Below the pieces are notes generated by a model that did no database searches, had not been told where the DNA came from, and was given only the letters and a program-made list of their open reading frames with translations. A stretch of DNA of 64,000 nt from Rhabdornis inornatus (lineage: Eukaryota > Chordata > Aves > Passeriformes > Rhabdornithidae), in assembly GCA_013397075.1 (NCBI GenBank), contig VWZS01002669.1:2824217-2888216 (forward strand). The letters run 5' to 3'. Positions 1-12,826 of this stretch are shown here, in pieces. Every line of letters starts with the position of its first letter. Positions within the stretch are counted from its first letter, which is position 1. The translations under genes and the position numbers were made by a program.

Positions 1-2515
1 ATTATATCATAAAAATAAAACTTGCCTTAGGTAAAGTATTTTCCAAGTACAGAGGAAAATAACACTCTGTAAAGTAACACTCATTAGTTGCAGAAGCCAA
101 CATCTTAGATTTACCAGCTGAGAGTAGAGAATTTTCAGTGTATAGCCTGTCTTCAGTAGGCAGATATATACTCAGAAACTACATTAGTGCCAATTTTCCA
201 GAATCTTAATCATGTGGTTATTGTAACGCAAACACTGCTGCAGCATCTCTTTGCACTCAGTTTTACCTTTGGAATGATACCCAAAAAAGAATAAAAAAAT
301 ATGAACAAGCAGACTAAGAATAGGTATGAATTTTGTTGTAGTATTTGGCCTTATGCACAGACCTCAGGGAATACCCAAATATTCCTGTAGCTGTGGCCCA
401 GTAACAACAATCACCAGGCTAAAAGCAGCACTTTTAGATGCACCTGAGAAGAAGCATTAGCCAATCAACCACGCAAAAATTCACATCCTTTTACACACTG
501 CTCTATTGTGTCTGTAAAGGGTCTTTTTCCACCAGGAATAAATATTCAAAGAAACTAATTTTTACACATACACTAAGTTTTCTTTCAACTATATGAAAGC
601 AAAATAAAGCAAGCAACTGTCAACTACCCATAAAAGTTGAACATCTCAACAGCACTTACTGTTATCAATGGCATAAATGAATGATCAAACCAACCAGGAA
701 AAGAAAATGGTAAGAAAATAACTTAGGTCATAGGTCAAATTACAATGCAGGTGAGAGTACTTCTTCATAAGACTGAGCTACTGTATACTTTAGGACAGTT
801 AAAAACTAATTTTTGTTCAAGGGACTCTCTCAAAGGTTAAAAATAAGCATTATGGCAATGCTCACTTAAGATACCACAGCAGACACTGGTAATCTCTATG
901 ATGTGGGTAGTATCTAGACTCAGAAGTAGTTGCCAAATCCCTTTCCACAAGGACCTAGTGACACTCTACGAACCATGGCTCAAAAAACAGATGAGTAATG
1001 CTTTAGCTATGATAAATAAACAACATTCTTCACAGGTTGCTTTTATGTAAGGGTATGTACTTCTTACACTAACCTCAGCTGGAACAGGCTGGAACACAAC
1101 TTAGGATTCCTGGTAAGAATTAAGACTACATTGTGAAGAGGTGCATTTCACTATAGCTGGAACTACCATCTCCAGAAAAAAAAGGTGAAAAAAAAAATAA
1201 AAACCACAACTGTGTATTTTTCAAAGACTCACAATGAATGTCTGATGCCTCTAAAGAACATAGGTATTTCATTCTCAGCATTTACGAGCCAATACATTTT
1301 GTTCACAACTAGCCATGACAAAATGGCATGACCTTAAGAGACACCACATAGAAAAATATTTTGAGAACGAATAGAGAAATAATCTTTTGGCTGAAACACT
1401 TCTTTACAAAGCAGAAAATATATTTAATTTAGAAGACATCTGATTTACTTTAAACCCACCTCTAACAAACTGAGCAGAAGAACACTGCCTTAAACCAAAA
1501 ATAAACACATCTAAACAGGCTACCCTGGCTCAACTAATTTTATATTTTAAGCCACTAATAAGACCAGATTAAGTACTGCAATTGGCAGTCAACTTTCATC
1601 CTCCAACTTCATAGCAAACTGTAAGGAGAGACATAAAACCCCTCCCTATTCCCGTCACTCCTTTGCATCACCAACCCCTACACAGAGGGACACGTGTTTA
1701 ATAAAGTGTGAGAGATAGATAAGGGGGGAGAAAAAAGAGGAAGTACATACTGCACCATGAGGTTACCATGAGAAATGAAATTACTGTGTAAGGAGAGGTT
1801 TTTCCATGCAAGAGCTGTGTCTTTTGGGAGGCTTGCAAGGACTGCATTGAGGGAGCAGAGCTGAGAGAGAAGGGCTGGAGACAGCCTTGTGCATGTAGAA
1901 GAAAGATGTGAGGCTCTGGACAGAGATGAGTCCCAGCAGTCAAAACTCGAAGGAAAGGTTGGAAGTCAGCAGAACGGGGCAGTTTCCTATGAAAGGAAAG
2001 GGGAGGGGATCATTTGGCAGTAAATCAGCACTGCTTGCTAGGCAGTGATGTGAGACATATAGGCTGAAGGGGTCCCTGCCACACAGTGAAATCTGGCAGC
2101 AACTATGTGGCATGAAAAGGAGAAACTATAGACAAGATCTTCATGATATGTATATAGGTAGAAAAATACATTTGTGAATGTCAAAACTGCAGGAAAATCA
2201 CTGCTGAGAGAGAGAGTTTTATCAGCATCTTCCCTTGGGTCTTGCTTTCAAAATTTCAGAAAACTATAATCCTCACATGCAATAGTAAGACAGAAAACCA
2301 ACATCCTGCTGCATGAACTTCAATTCACCATTTTCCTTGGTGATATTGTAAGAATCCAAGTTGTATTTTGAGAATTCCACCACGTGATCAGAAAAAAAAA
2401 AAACACCTGAAGAAAGTCCTACACTTGCTCAACTCTCCTTTTTTTCTCCTCAGAAAGCAAAAGAGAAGCCATCCCAGAAGTGAAATCAATCCACAAAGCA
2501 ATTTTTGAGTAACAC

Positions 2516-2582
2516 CTGGTTTAATAAGAGCCCAAAGTTGGATGCCACCACCACTTTTCTCTAGTAAAGCCTGCACAAATTC
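2516..2582 (-). other. Candidate internal exon (minus strand), unidentified protein
   Basis: On the minus strand a pyrimidine-rich tract ending cctcctcag precedes the segment and the donor CCAG|gtgtta follows it. The 67-nt segment is open in a frame starting EFVQALLEKSGGG and ending WALIKP, with one leftover base. I do not recognise the protein. The segment is short enough that good splice signals plus an open frame could arise by chance, and its phase cannot be joined to the neighbouring candidates. The open frame continues past the donor into a hydrophobic T-rich run that looks intronic. Confidence 0.22.
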
Positions 2583-5500
2583 CTGAGGAGGAAAAAGTCT
2601 TGAGCAGATTTAGAAAGACATGCTCATCATTGATAAAAGCTGAAAATACAACTTAATTCTTATTTGTCATTTTAGCAGAAAGTCATTGAAGAACTCTCCC
2701 CCAAGCTCCTGACCCCTCCCCCCAAAAACAACCCCAGCAAAAGAAGACAAACTATGTCCTCCCCCCCAAAAAAAAAAGGAAACCAAAAAAAAAACCCAGA
2801 GAAAACTGACAATAGTACTCCTGGCATTTTTTCTTTTTAATACTTTATTCTCTTGGGATTTTTTCTACTGTTAATTCAACATCCTTTCTCTTAAGGATGG
2901 TTTAATGATCTTAAAGCAAGAAGTCCACATAATATCTCAAACCAGTATCAGCAATTGGAAGTACAGAGCTATGAAATTTGTCACAGACTGCCAACAGGAA
3001 TCTAAACATTTCCTACTGAGCACTGACCTTGATCTCTAGCTTATAAGCCTTCTGAAACTATTTAAATTTTTTTTAAATTAATTTTGTCTACTTAAGATAT
3101 TCTCTAAAGATATATGTTCATACTGAAAAGCTGCATTACTTCAATTTCTAAATAAATCTTGGCACCAGAAAGTGAGGGAGGGAAGCAGGGAGAAACACTA
3201 CTACTGGGTACCACTCCCTGGGAAAAAAAGCATTTAAATCAAGAAAGCAGCCTCAGCATAAAAAAGTTTCACAATGTCAAAGGTTAGAGAAGTCTAAAAG
3301 CCAGTTAACACCAAGTGATGCATACCGAAAGACTTTATCTAGAATTTAATTGCCTCAAGATTAAGACCAAATGTAAATATTTAACACAGAATCAATGTTT
3401 CAAAGCACACATTCCTGAAAAAGTAGGGAAATTACCTTCCATAACAAAAAGTGAAAAAATACAGTATAAGTTATGTCACTGAGGAAGCAAATATGAAATT
3501 TCTACACAGTAAAAGTCGTGGAAGATGGGGCTGACAGCTGGGTTTTGTTAAAGGAGGACTTTAAACAGAAGTATTTAAACTCATGGGATTAGCCCAGCAT
3601 TCCTAAGAAATGCTGTTCAGATCTTAAGCTGCAGAGACCTTGTCTAAGCAGCTCAGCAACTGAGTCACATAAACAACTACTGTAAAGTCTGCTGCCACCA
3701 CACTTGGTAGCTTTGTGAATGAAGCTTTTCTTGCATATGAAAACTAAAGGCAGAGTGTTTTGCTACTGGAACGGAGAACAGGGGAGGAGGAGGAAGAAAT
3801 AATCAAGCAAATCAGCAGACTCCATACTGCCACATAAAATCCTAAATTTCAAATTTTCTTCCCAAAAAATTATTTCCTCAAACATTTAAACTAATGAGAT
3901 GTTTACTTCAGTGAAGGATAATCCTAAGCAGGTGGCTCAGAGCAGCTATTATACACACAGATAGATATATGCTGTGCATTATGTTTCACTTCATGTTTTG
4001 CTTACAAACATGCTTGGAAATTCTGTCACTTAGTATTCGATTATTTGTATCTGCTACCCAAGTCTGATGATGTGGTAAAGGTAAGGCAGATTTAGATGAA
4101 AACAAAAAAAGAGTTGCACAGGCTGATTAAAGTTTTTAAAAAAAAGTTTTTAAAAGTAACATGTCTTAGATCAGATTGATACAAAGCCATCTAAAAGTAA
4201 CACTTGAACTGGTTCTAAGTGCAACTTTCTTTCCTTTTTAAAATACAACAAAAATGAATGAGCTTTTTTCAACATGGGGACTTCCAAGAAAGGGTCACAC
4301 TGACTGAAGAATACTATGTGCTATTCTCATTTCCATGCGGAGACACAAATTCAGGGGGACAGGAATGAGACAGTTCACAGCAGTCATCAGTCTGGGGACA
4401 CATACCCTCCTTTCGCTGCTGAACTGTGAACCTCAAGGGTCCGGCAGCTTCTAAGCAGTTAAGAATGGTACTCGGCAGAGCAGCTCATGGGCTTTAGCAT
4501 AGAGCACCTTCCCACAGAATGCTCAGCAGCAAACGGCAGGATTATTACTTTTGATAGCTGCTACTCTTTGACTGCCATCCTGGCAGCCAGAGAGGCTCTC
4601 CTCCATCATGCTGGATTTCGAATATGCTACTCATTGAGAAGCCACAGGTGAACACAACTTGTCTATTTCTCAAGATAGATAGGGGAGTAACTTTCAAAAT
4701 CATTTCCACGGCCCACATTCAAGATTCCTATGAAAAGCAAAGCTGGGAGCAGGCTCTGTGACATGCTAAAGGTAAAAGGTCATTTGTGCTTGCCCCTCCA
4801 GAAAGAAATTCACCTGGAAACATACACTGGGCTGTGCATACTCAAGCGTTCCAGTCACATAGGAAAGGAAGGGCTGCAGCACATTCTTCCTCCTTCTTCC
4901 TTCCTGTCCTCCCCTTGGATAAATATACCATCTGTTCAGATGAAGCAGCCGAGCATCAACATGTTACAGCACTTTCAGCAGCAAATCCTTGCATTTACCC
5001 TATTCTCAGAAACATGCCAATGGCAAAGGGGCAGCCCACCTCCCACCTGCATTGCTCTGCAGTATCAATGCATTCATCAAATAAACCCCCAACTATTATC
5101 AGCTGAGTAAATCTACACATGCTTTTTAGCAATGCATTTGTGAAATTCAGTCAATTTCTTATTGTTATCAGCATTTAAGTGCTGCAGAATATTTTTTAAA
5201 AAACAACAAACAAACCACAACACATTTTGGATGAAGGTTTTCTTTGCATTCAGAAAACACTAACACAGCTGGTTCAGAAGCAATAAAACTATGAAGTTAA
5301 CTTTCTCTCTATTCCAGGGTAAACTTTCCACAGTAGTTTTCAAAGGAGATTTTGGAAAAATGTCTCTACAAACTTTCCTGATGTCTTCTTTTTTTTCAAG
5401 CTCCCATTGCTCCAGTTCAAAACAACAACTTACACATCAAAGCCTGAGCCAGGCTAACACCTCGTTGCTGTTGTGAAAAGGAAGAAATCTCTTCCCTCTC

Positions 5501-5856
5501 CATCCATTAGCATGTTGCTCCATAACATCATTGAGCCTGCTCAACCTTCTAAACCATCAGAAAACCCACTCAACACTCCAAACACCAAAACAGTCTTTCT
5601 GCTGAGGTCACAAGCAGCAACAGATTGCCCTGTGACTGGACAAATATTAGAGCCAACACGTTCTTTTGGCTTCATACCAGACAGCTGGGAGAAGGGACAG
5701 GGAAAGAAACACGTGGGGCTTCCCCTTTTAGGATGCAGTAAGTTCACCTGTAACAGGTTCACCTGTAACCTGAAACTACACTTTTAGCTCAGAGTGCACT
5801 GTAAGATTCAAGCAATTTTTTATGTTCTTAAGCTCATAATAAACAGAAAAGCCTAC

Positions 5857-5928
5857 CTTTGCCATTAGTATAGGGAAATTTTCAAATGCTACCTGCCATA
5901 GAGCACGTGGAATTACATATGTATGATA
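5857..5928 (-). other. Candidate internal exon (minus strand), unidentified protein
   Basis: A 72-nt minus-strand segment is preceded by actgttttttcag and followed by the donor GCAAAG|gtaggc. Only one frame is open; it gives 24 codons beginning YHTYVIPRALWQ and ending FPILMAK, in phase 0 at both ends. Both splice signals are good, and the residue mix (Trp, Pro, Phe spread among hydrophobics) looks protein-like. I do not recognise it. Without expression or homology evidence it may be a chance pairing inside an intron. Confidence 0.25.
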
Positions 5929-6793
5929 CTGAAAAAACAGTATAATTTTGCTGAATTTGTATTTATGTTAAAATTGGATGAATTTTTACCAAATGAGTAA
6001 AATGACAAGTCTTAATGAATTACTTTCTCTACAGACATGTTTAAAGCTTGTACTTTTTATTACAAGCACTTCATGTTTCAGTACTTTTCAGATACCAAGT
6101 TAATCCCCAGAGAAGATGACATTTAAACAGAAGTAGGAACCAAAAAAAAAAACCACAAAGCATTACCATCCATAAATACATTTATAATTCTGAATTCAGA
6201 AAACTTCCAGTTTAAACTCTGTAGCACTGAGGCACAAGATATGAAAACATAGCATGCCCATGCCATTCGCTTTCAAATTATTAGCTAAACACAAAAACAA
6301 CATCTTACCTTTTGCACTTTTTCATTAAATGCTCACAAGCACAGGTCAGACATTTCTGCAAACTACAAATTTATTCCACAAGCACAGAACCTTGCATGTA
6401 TCTGTGGAATTGTCTCAGAACCAACCCAAAGGCAACATGCCTGCTTGAAAATATGTCTGTATAGATATATGTAACTTAAAAATATGTATTATTTATATAA
6501 TAAAAGTCTTGTCAGTGTAAGCTAATTACTAGAGTAGTCTCTAGGTATTTATAACGTTTGAATGTTTGTGCAAAGACAACAGCTCTGTTAAAAAGCACCA
6601 CAGAGCTGATGACATAAAGGTACAATTGAATAGCTGTTGCAACACAAATTCCACTAAATAGTACAATTGGAAGGGGCTTACAGTTTAACAGGCCTCTATT
6701 TGTAGTGCTGTTTTTCCAAGTTATCAGGAACAAACAAGACATCCTTTCCTTGAATGCATATGTTCCTTTCCCACACGAAAAGTTATGAAGTGG

Positions 6794-7052
6794 CATGAAG
6801 CTGCACCAGGGCAAGTTCAGATTGAACATCAGGGAAAGGTTCTTCACTGAGAGGGTGGTTGGGCACTGGAACAGGCTCCCCAGGGGCATGGTCACAGCAC
6901 CAAGCCTGCCAGAGTTCAAGGAGCATCTGGATGATGCTCTTAAGTCGTATCATATGGTTTTGGTTTAGGTAGTCCTGTGAGGAACAGGGAGTTGGATTCG
7001 ATGATGCCTACTGGGTCCCTTCCAACTTGAGATAAACTGTGATTATATGAAT
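6794..7052 (+). mobile_element. CR1 LINE fragment, 3' portion
   Basis: The stretch follows the 3' part of avian CR1 retrotransposons. It has a 'gaagctgcaccagggcaag' segment, then 'gagggtggttgggcactgga' and 'acaggctcccc', and near the end 'gggtcccttccaacttgag' followed by a degenerate terminal 'gattatatgaat'. The order and orientation are those of a plus-strand CR1 tail. It is 5'-truncated, as most CR1 copies are, and somewhat diverged. No functional reverse transcriptase frame remains, and an apparent minus-strand frame across it is a shadow. It points to a bird, crocodilian or turtle genome. Confidence 0.88.
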
Positions 7053-10000
7053 ATCCCCTCTGGATGCAGCTACAACTGTGCAGTTTACTACTAAGTGCAC
7101 GAAATTAAAGCCACTTCAATTTCTTGTAGTCTGAACCATATACAGTAACTAGCTGATAGAGGCTGCTTCTCCTGGCAGCATAACAAATATTCCGCAGCCT
7201 TCATACAAAAATGATTATGTCATAATCCTTGACACACACATTTGTTTCAATGTTTGTATGTGGCTTCATTCAGATGAGTATTCACAATCAGCTGGCACCA
7301 CCAGCACCCAGCTGAGCGCCGTAAGCAATGAGAAATGGAATGACCAGCTTCAGGCAGAAGCAACAGAGCACCCTTCCTCCTACACTTCTTCACAGCCCTC
7401 CAGACAACACCATGTGCTTTTGAAACCCTTGCATGCCAGTAAAACTCCATCTGGTTTGGTGGGGAGTAGAGGCATGAAAGGTTAATGTTATACTGTACTA
7501 TTTTCAAAAAGAGCTAAATTTTAATTCTTCCATAAGAATATTGGGATCACTCATAATTCCAGCCATAAGGAATAGTAAAGGCTCACAAAATTCTTCATAA
7601 TGACCAGAAAGTAAAAGTGCCAAGCTAAGCCTGGAGTAACTCAGGCAAAGTAAAAATTTTTTAATCTTTTCACCACATTGCCAAAGGCAAGACTGCAAAA
7701 TTCCTTTGGAATGACACTTTTAAAATATCTTCTGCTACACCGTCACTTGGTGTAAAAAGTACTCACAAAAACTCTGCTACTCTGCTGTACATCCCTAATA
7801 CCTCAATTCTAAGTTTTTAAATAAAACTCTAATTGCAACAACACCCAATTTTTGTTTTTCAGTGTTCGTAATTATTTTTCTCTTACAGAGAGATGAAGAA
7901 GTACCCTTATATTCTTCTTTCTGGAAAACAGAGAATGACTGTTTTCCATTGTCCTTTTCCAGCAGAGACATATTTCTCTAGGACACTCTTAAGGTCTTCC
8001 TAATGCAAATGGCATCTTAGAAATTTTTGGTTTCAAGAGGTATACAGAGCTTAGTAATCAAACAAAGCTACCAGCCAGTCAACTGTACTCTTGGATATGG
8101 CTAGAGCTCCTCGTGATACTCTGCACAAACAGCTTGTTGCTGTTGAAATCATCTGGCTCTAAAGAGCACCACAAAATATATACTGTAGTTATTGTTAATC
8201 TGTTATACAATTCAGAGTCCAACACACATTTCAAAACTTTGAGTAAGCAACAGTTTGTCAAGAAAGAAACGTTCCTTTTTTTTTTTTGCCATCACATCTT
8301 AATATCAGATGCCATCAAGGCTGAATCTTTCCTGAACTCAATGGGAAAATGGAAAGTTTGCAGGAAGTCTAAATAGATAACTTCTTAACTAGCCAGACAT
8401 TTTGTTCATGTTTCCCTGATAGAAATGTAATGATATTACCAATATATTGCTTAAACAAAAACCAACAAAGCATAATACCTTTTACAGACACTGATACAAC
8501 AAGACTGTTTAAAAACTCAAAACTTTTGTAGATGTGTTATATTATTACTAACACACACTATTTCGGTTTTTTCTATAAAACATAAAAATTCATGTCTTCA
8601 TATGAAAACAATTAGATACAATTTCAAGCATTAAAATTTAGTTAGAAAACCAGGGCTAAAAATGAGCTTAATACCATATTGCATACTGAGTTTGCATCAT
8701 GCGCCAAGAGCCACGCCCCTTCCTAAGGCAAATACAACCTCACTTCACATCATTGGTGCAGCCAGGCCCAGTTCCTTTCACTTAAGTCTGTGTCCACAAA
8801 GCTTATGGCCAGTGCTGTCATTTCCTTCAGTGTAATTCAGAAAGCAGCAGGAAACACAGCTCACAAGAAATGCAGGAATACCAGACATACACAAACAAAA
8901 CAGAACCTACCGTCCACTCTGAGCCCGTTTTTGAATTCTGACCAAATCCGCAACTTAACCACAGTGAGCACCTCTCAGGATTAAGGCTATTCTGCTCATC
9001 AATTCTCACAGCTGAAGAGTTTTCTGCTATATAAAACCAGGACAAACTCTTATTCTAGACATACATTCTTCTGGCAGGACTATGGGAGGAGGTTATATCT
9101 AGCTCACAGAAAATTAGGTCACCCATTTCATAAGCAAATATAAACTGCATGTTGAAGTCTGTAAGCATTTCATAGACACTCTCCCTCAACAGAAATTTGG
9201 AAGAGATTTATCACAAATTCTGCATAGAGCTAGAATAATTATAAATGCAGGAGGAAGGAAGTTCATATTTACAATCTTAGTCAAACAAAAAAAACATTAT
9301 ATCATCTTAGCAGCTGTGTAAGAATTTGGCAAGCCTCTGAGTAAAGTTTTTTTCCGAACATCCCAAAAGAACAATTATTTTTGTTTCCTGGAACATATCT
9401 TCTTTGGTATAAAGACCTCTCTAAGGATTGAGCCAGATGAATAAACTACAGAACACAACACTGAAAGTGGAATGTGTACCATGGTACTGCTAAAGCAGCT
9501 GAGTTGACCACACTGTATAAGGAATGTAATTTGTGACACTAGAAATGTTAATTATTTGGACCATGTTTACATCTTCATGAGGACAAGGATTGGCAAGAAA
9601 GAATTGATCCGGCATAAATTTGCTGTAGCCAAAATGAGGCACAAAGCAGCAAGCATTTAAAATGTAGGTGACAGTAATCAATTTAAAAGCCACATCTCTT
9701 AATTCAGTACCACCTCAATATTTAAAATGAAAATAATTTCCTAGTTGTGTTTGTCTACTCTTCTATGAAAAAGTTAATGCAGATGCAGGAGTTTGTCACA
9801 TATTCCATTAGCCTACAGTCCCATTTCCTTGGATTGCTAATAGTACAGTGTGTGAAGTGTGTGGTAGATTTCTAGAGTTTCATTTTTTGTAGAAAAGATT
9901 TTTATGCTTGAATCTTAGGTCTCTATCTCACGCTGAATCAAATCAAAACAGTAGCACCATAAAAGGATTTACAATGAAGCTTAAAAAATAATTATTATTT

Positions 10001-12795
10001 CATGGCTTTTATCATTCTTCTGTCTTCCTTCAGACATTTAAATGACCATTCAGGTCTAAGCCCTGCTGGCACCTCCTTCCTATTACCTTTCCCCAAAGGA
10101 TTTATAAAGTTTTGCTGATAGCAGCTATGGCCTAGCATACTCTGAAGGGACAGTTTGTAACAAATCAGAACAGGTTTAAAAGCCAAAAAAGAAAATAAAA
10201 AATCATTTTCACAGAGTTATAAATTTCATTCCATAGGGAGCCTTCTGCACATTCTCCCTTCAACCCAGCACATCTATGCAGCAAAAGTAGCTTATAGCTA
10301 CTAAAACATATAGCTGAACTCCTCGTGCATATTTATTTATGAGTAACTTATGCCAGGGTCCAGGTCCAGGTCGTAAAGGAATGTTGCATTTGACAGTGCT
10401 ACACATCTGTTTCCACCAGCAGGAGGGAAACACCTGAAAATAAAGGTGAGGGCCTTCATCTATCTTCACCCTTCAGAACTGGAGATGGTACTTCATCACA
10501 AAAATGAGGTGTTACAACTCTTCCTATTAAATCATCACCTTCTTCCACCTTTTCCTCCACAAGAAGCATGTTAAAGTGCATTCATGCAGTTCAGGGTATC
10601 TCATCTTGTTCATTTACACCACAGCAAGCAGTTCCCTTACTAACTCCAGAACATGCAAGAGGGATGGGTAGAAAATACGGTCCAGCCACCAGAAATGAAG
10701 TTCTTTTGTCATATATGTCATGACAGTAATCTCCCCTCTCCTTCTATTCAGTAGTAGAAACAGAATTAAAACTAACAAAACTTTTTGGTTTCTGACTGTA
10801 AAAACAAACAAGGATCTTTTTAAAAAGCTGGAAAAATTAGGGCAAGGTAGAACAGCTCTTCAACTGGTATGACACATCAGTAAAACCAACAAACAATGAA
10901 ATCTGATTTTAAAATTAAAAGTCTAATTAAAGTCTAACTTCAGCAAAACATGATCAGTGCTTTCTGATTCCAAGTCTGGCATTCAAGAACACTTTCATCA
11001 ATACTTTTCAGGAAAACTTCTAGTAATGTGACAGGAATTGTGCCACATTAGACTTCTGATGTAAATCTTTAATGAGAAAAGATTTTTTCAGACCACAGCC
11101 TGATAAAAGACAAGTTGGCTGTTTCCAGCATAAAGAAGGGAAGTTATGTTTGGGCCTTTAAAATAAAGTAATAAATGACCATAAGAGAGTCCACCCAGAA
11201 AAAGACAAGACATTTGAATTTCCACAGCACATAGGTGCATTAGGAAACAAGAGACTGAATTATGTTATTTGTGACTCAGTGGCTGAAAAGATTTGACATA
11301 AGTCAAAGCAACATTTTTAAACAGGTGACACGTTCACAAGCCATTTTATAAAAACATAAAAACATCCACACTATCTGAGTTAGGTATCTAGGCTCAACAA
11401 TTGGAGTGCATGTAGCTTCTACATACATACGTACAGAATGGATGATCAGGAAGTTAATTGCCAAATTGATTTTGCAGGCTGGGATGAGACAAAAATCAGA
11501 CTTAAAAATCAGATCAAGAACAACCCAAACATTTAATAAAGTACAAAGAAAAAGGTGGGTTTTTCTTAGGAAAAAAACCCTATGCTTTTTGACACTACTA
11601 TGGAAAATATTTCAGATGCTGTATCCAAAATAACTTCAATGTACAAATAAAGAAAACAACCAAACAAAAAATAGCTAACAATGTTATGAATAACACATAA
11701 ATCATCCAGAAGTTCAGTTCACAGCTCATGCTGTATAAAAATAAGATGAAAGATACTAATAAAACAGTTTAAAAAGTGACTAATTCCAATCTCTTCACTA
11801 TGGCACTGGAGATTTCTTGATGCAAAGCTCCTCTAAGTATAAATACAACATCACTCCCTTCTCATAATCAAGTACTGAACAAAGCAGGAAGACCTCTCCT
11901 TCCTTGCATAAGAAAAAGGTTAAAATGAAACTATTTGTAGGGCACAGCAGACAATCCAAGCAACTTGTACATGAAAAGTCAGAATGTCCAAGTTTCTCTA
12001 AATAAATCTTCTGCTTCATCTTTAGCAAGTAAGATTTTTTTTTTGCAAGAGAAAGTGATAGCAGGAAGAAGAAAGTGTTAAGAAGTCAAGAAAGGTTAGT
12101 GTACTTGGGACTGGACAAGGTTACGCACATACAAAAGACAGCAAATACTATTTAAATAATTTTACAAGTCGAAGACTGGAAGGAAGATCTCAACAGCTTT
12201 GTCTTTAAAAAGCCAAGAGACCGCAAACAAACACCAAACCCCCCCCAATCATGAGACTCTCCACCCCTTTGCAAGTAAATGAAAGCAAATAAGTCCACTT
12301 CCTGCAGGAAAAAAAAGAACATTCCCAAAAATCAATGGAAGAAAGTTGGGAATGATTTCCACACACTGTTGTTGTTGCAATGCTAAATACTGCTGGTAGC
12401 ATGGACCAAGAATGCATTCCCAGTACTCACTGCTATAATTTTCTAGCTGCAAATGTATTAAGAAGTTCAGAAAGTCAGAAAAGAGAAAAACCTTTTATTT
12501 ACACCAACATACTTTTTGCGCACTTGCTCATAAACAGCACTAGTAAAGAGTCACATAGTATTACCAACATATTCCATTCCTAGACTCCTCAGATACTTAA
12601 GTCCCACTAAAGTCTTTAAGACATAGTTCTAAACTATTTATACACAAGGTAGATTTTATTGTGAAGCTGAAACAACTCTTTTCATACAGCTGGATTAAAC
12701 ACTCAACTGAAAATGCTCCTTTGCATTTAAGAGAAATCTTGCAGCACACTTTGAAGGACAATACATAGAAATAGAATAGATAAGGAAGCAATTAC

Positions 12796-12826
12796 CTGGG
12801 CAATTTCCCCATAAATTGAAGGAAGT
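12796..12826 (-). other. Weak candidate micro-exon (minus strand)
   Basis: A 31-nt minus-strand segment lies between acceptor tgtttttaag and donor GCCCAG|gtaatt. Two frames are open: one reads LPSIYGEIAQ; the other reads FLQFMGKLP and is the frame that would join in phase to the candidate exon at 14893-14943. At this length open frames carry almost no weight, so the support rests on the splice sites alone. Confidence 0.12.

Larger units (their letters stand above)
1..6793. other. AT-rich non-coding stretch, probably intronic
   Basis: No convincing intact gene is visible; open frames are short and look random. The plus strand is visibly A-rich (for example bases 661-720 contain 31 A, 11 T, 11 G and 7 C by hand count), which fits the antisense strand of a leftward transcript. 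Around 2700-2800 the plus strand is almost only A and C, with runs of C followed by runs of A. Two minus-strand candidate exons (2516-2582 and 5857-5928) lie here and are listed separately. A third, weaker one at 6309-6355 has a good donor but a poor polypyrimidine tract. Confidence 0.6.

Noticed and set aside
4730..5110. Overlapping 126- and 106-codon plus-strand frames
   Set aside because: Two frames open together over the same DNA suggests chance; there is no recognised motif and no promoter or splice context.
6512..6919. 135-codon minus-strand frame
   Set aside because: Its start lies in the antisense of the CR1 fragment and the remainder reads like random AT-rich sequence.
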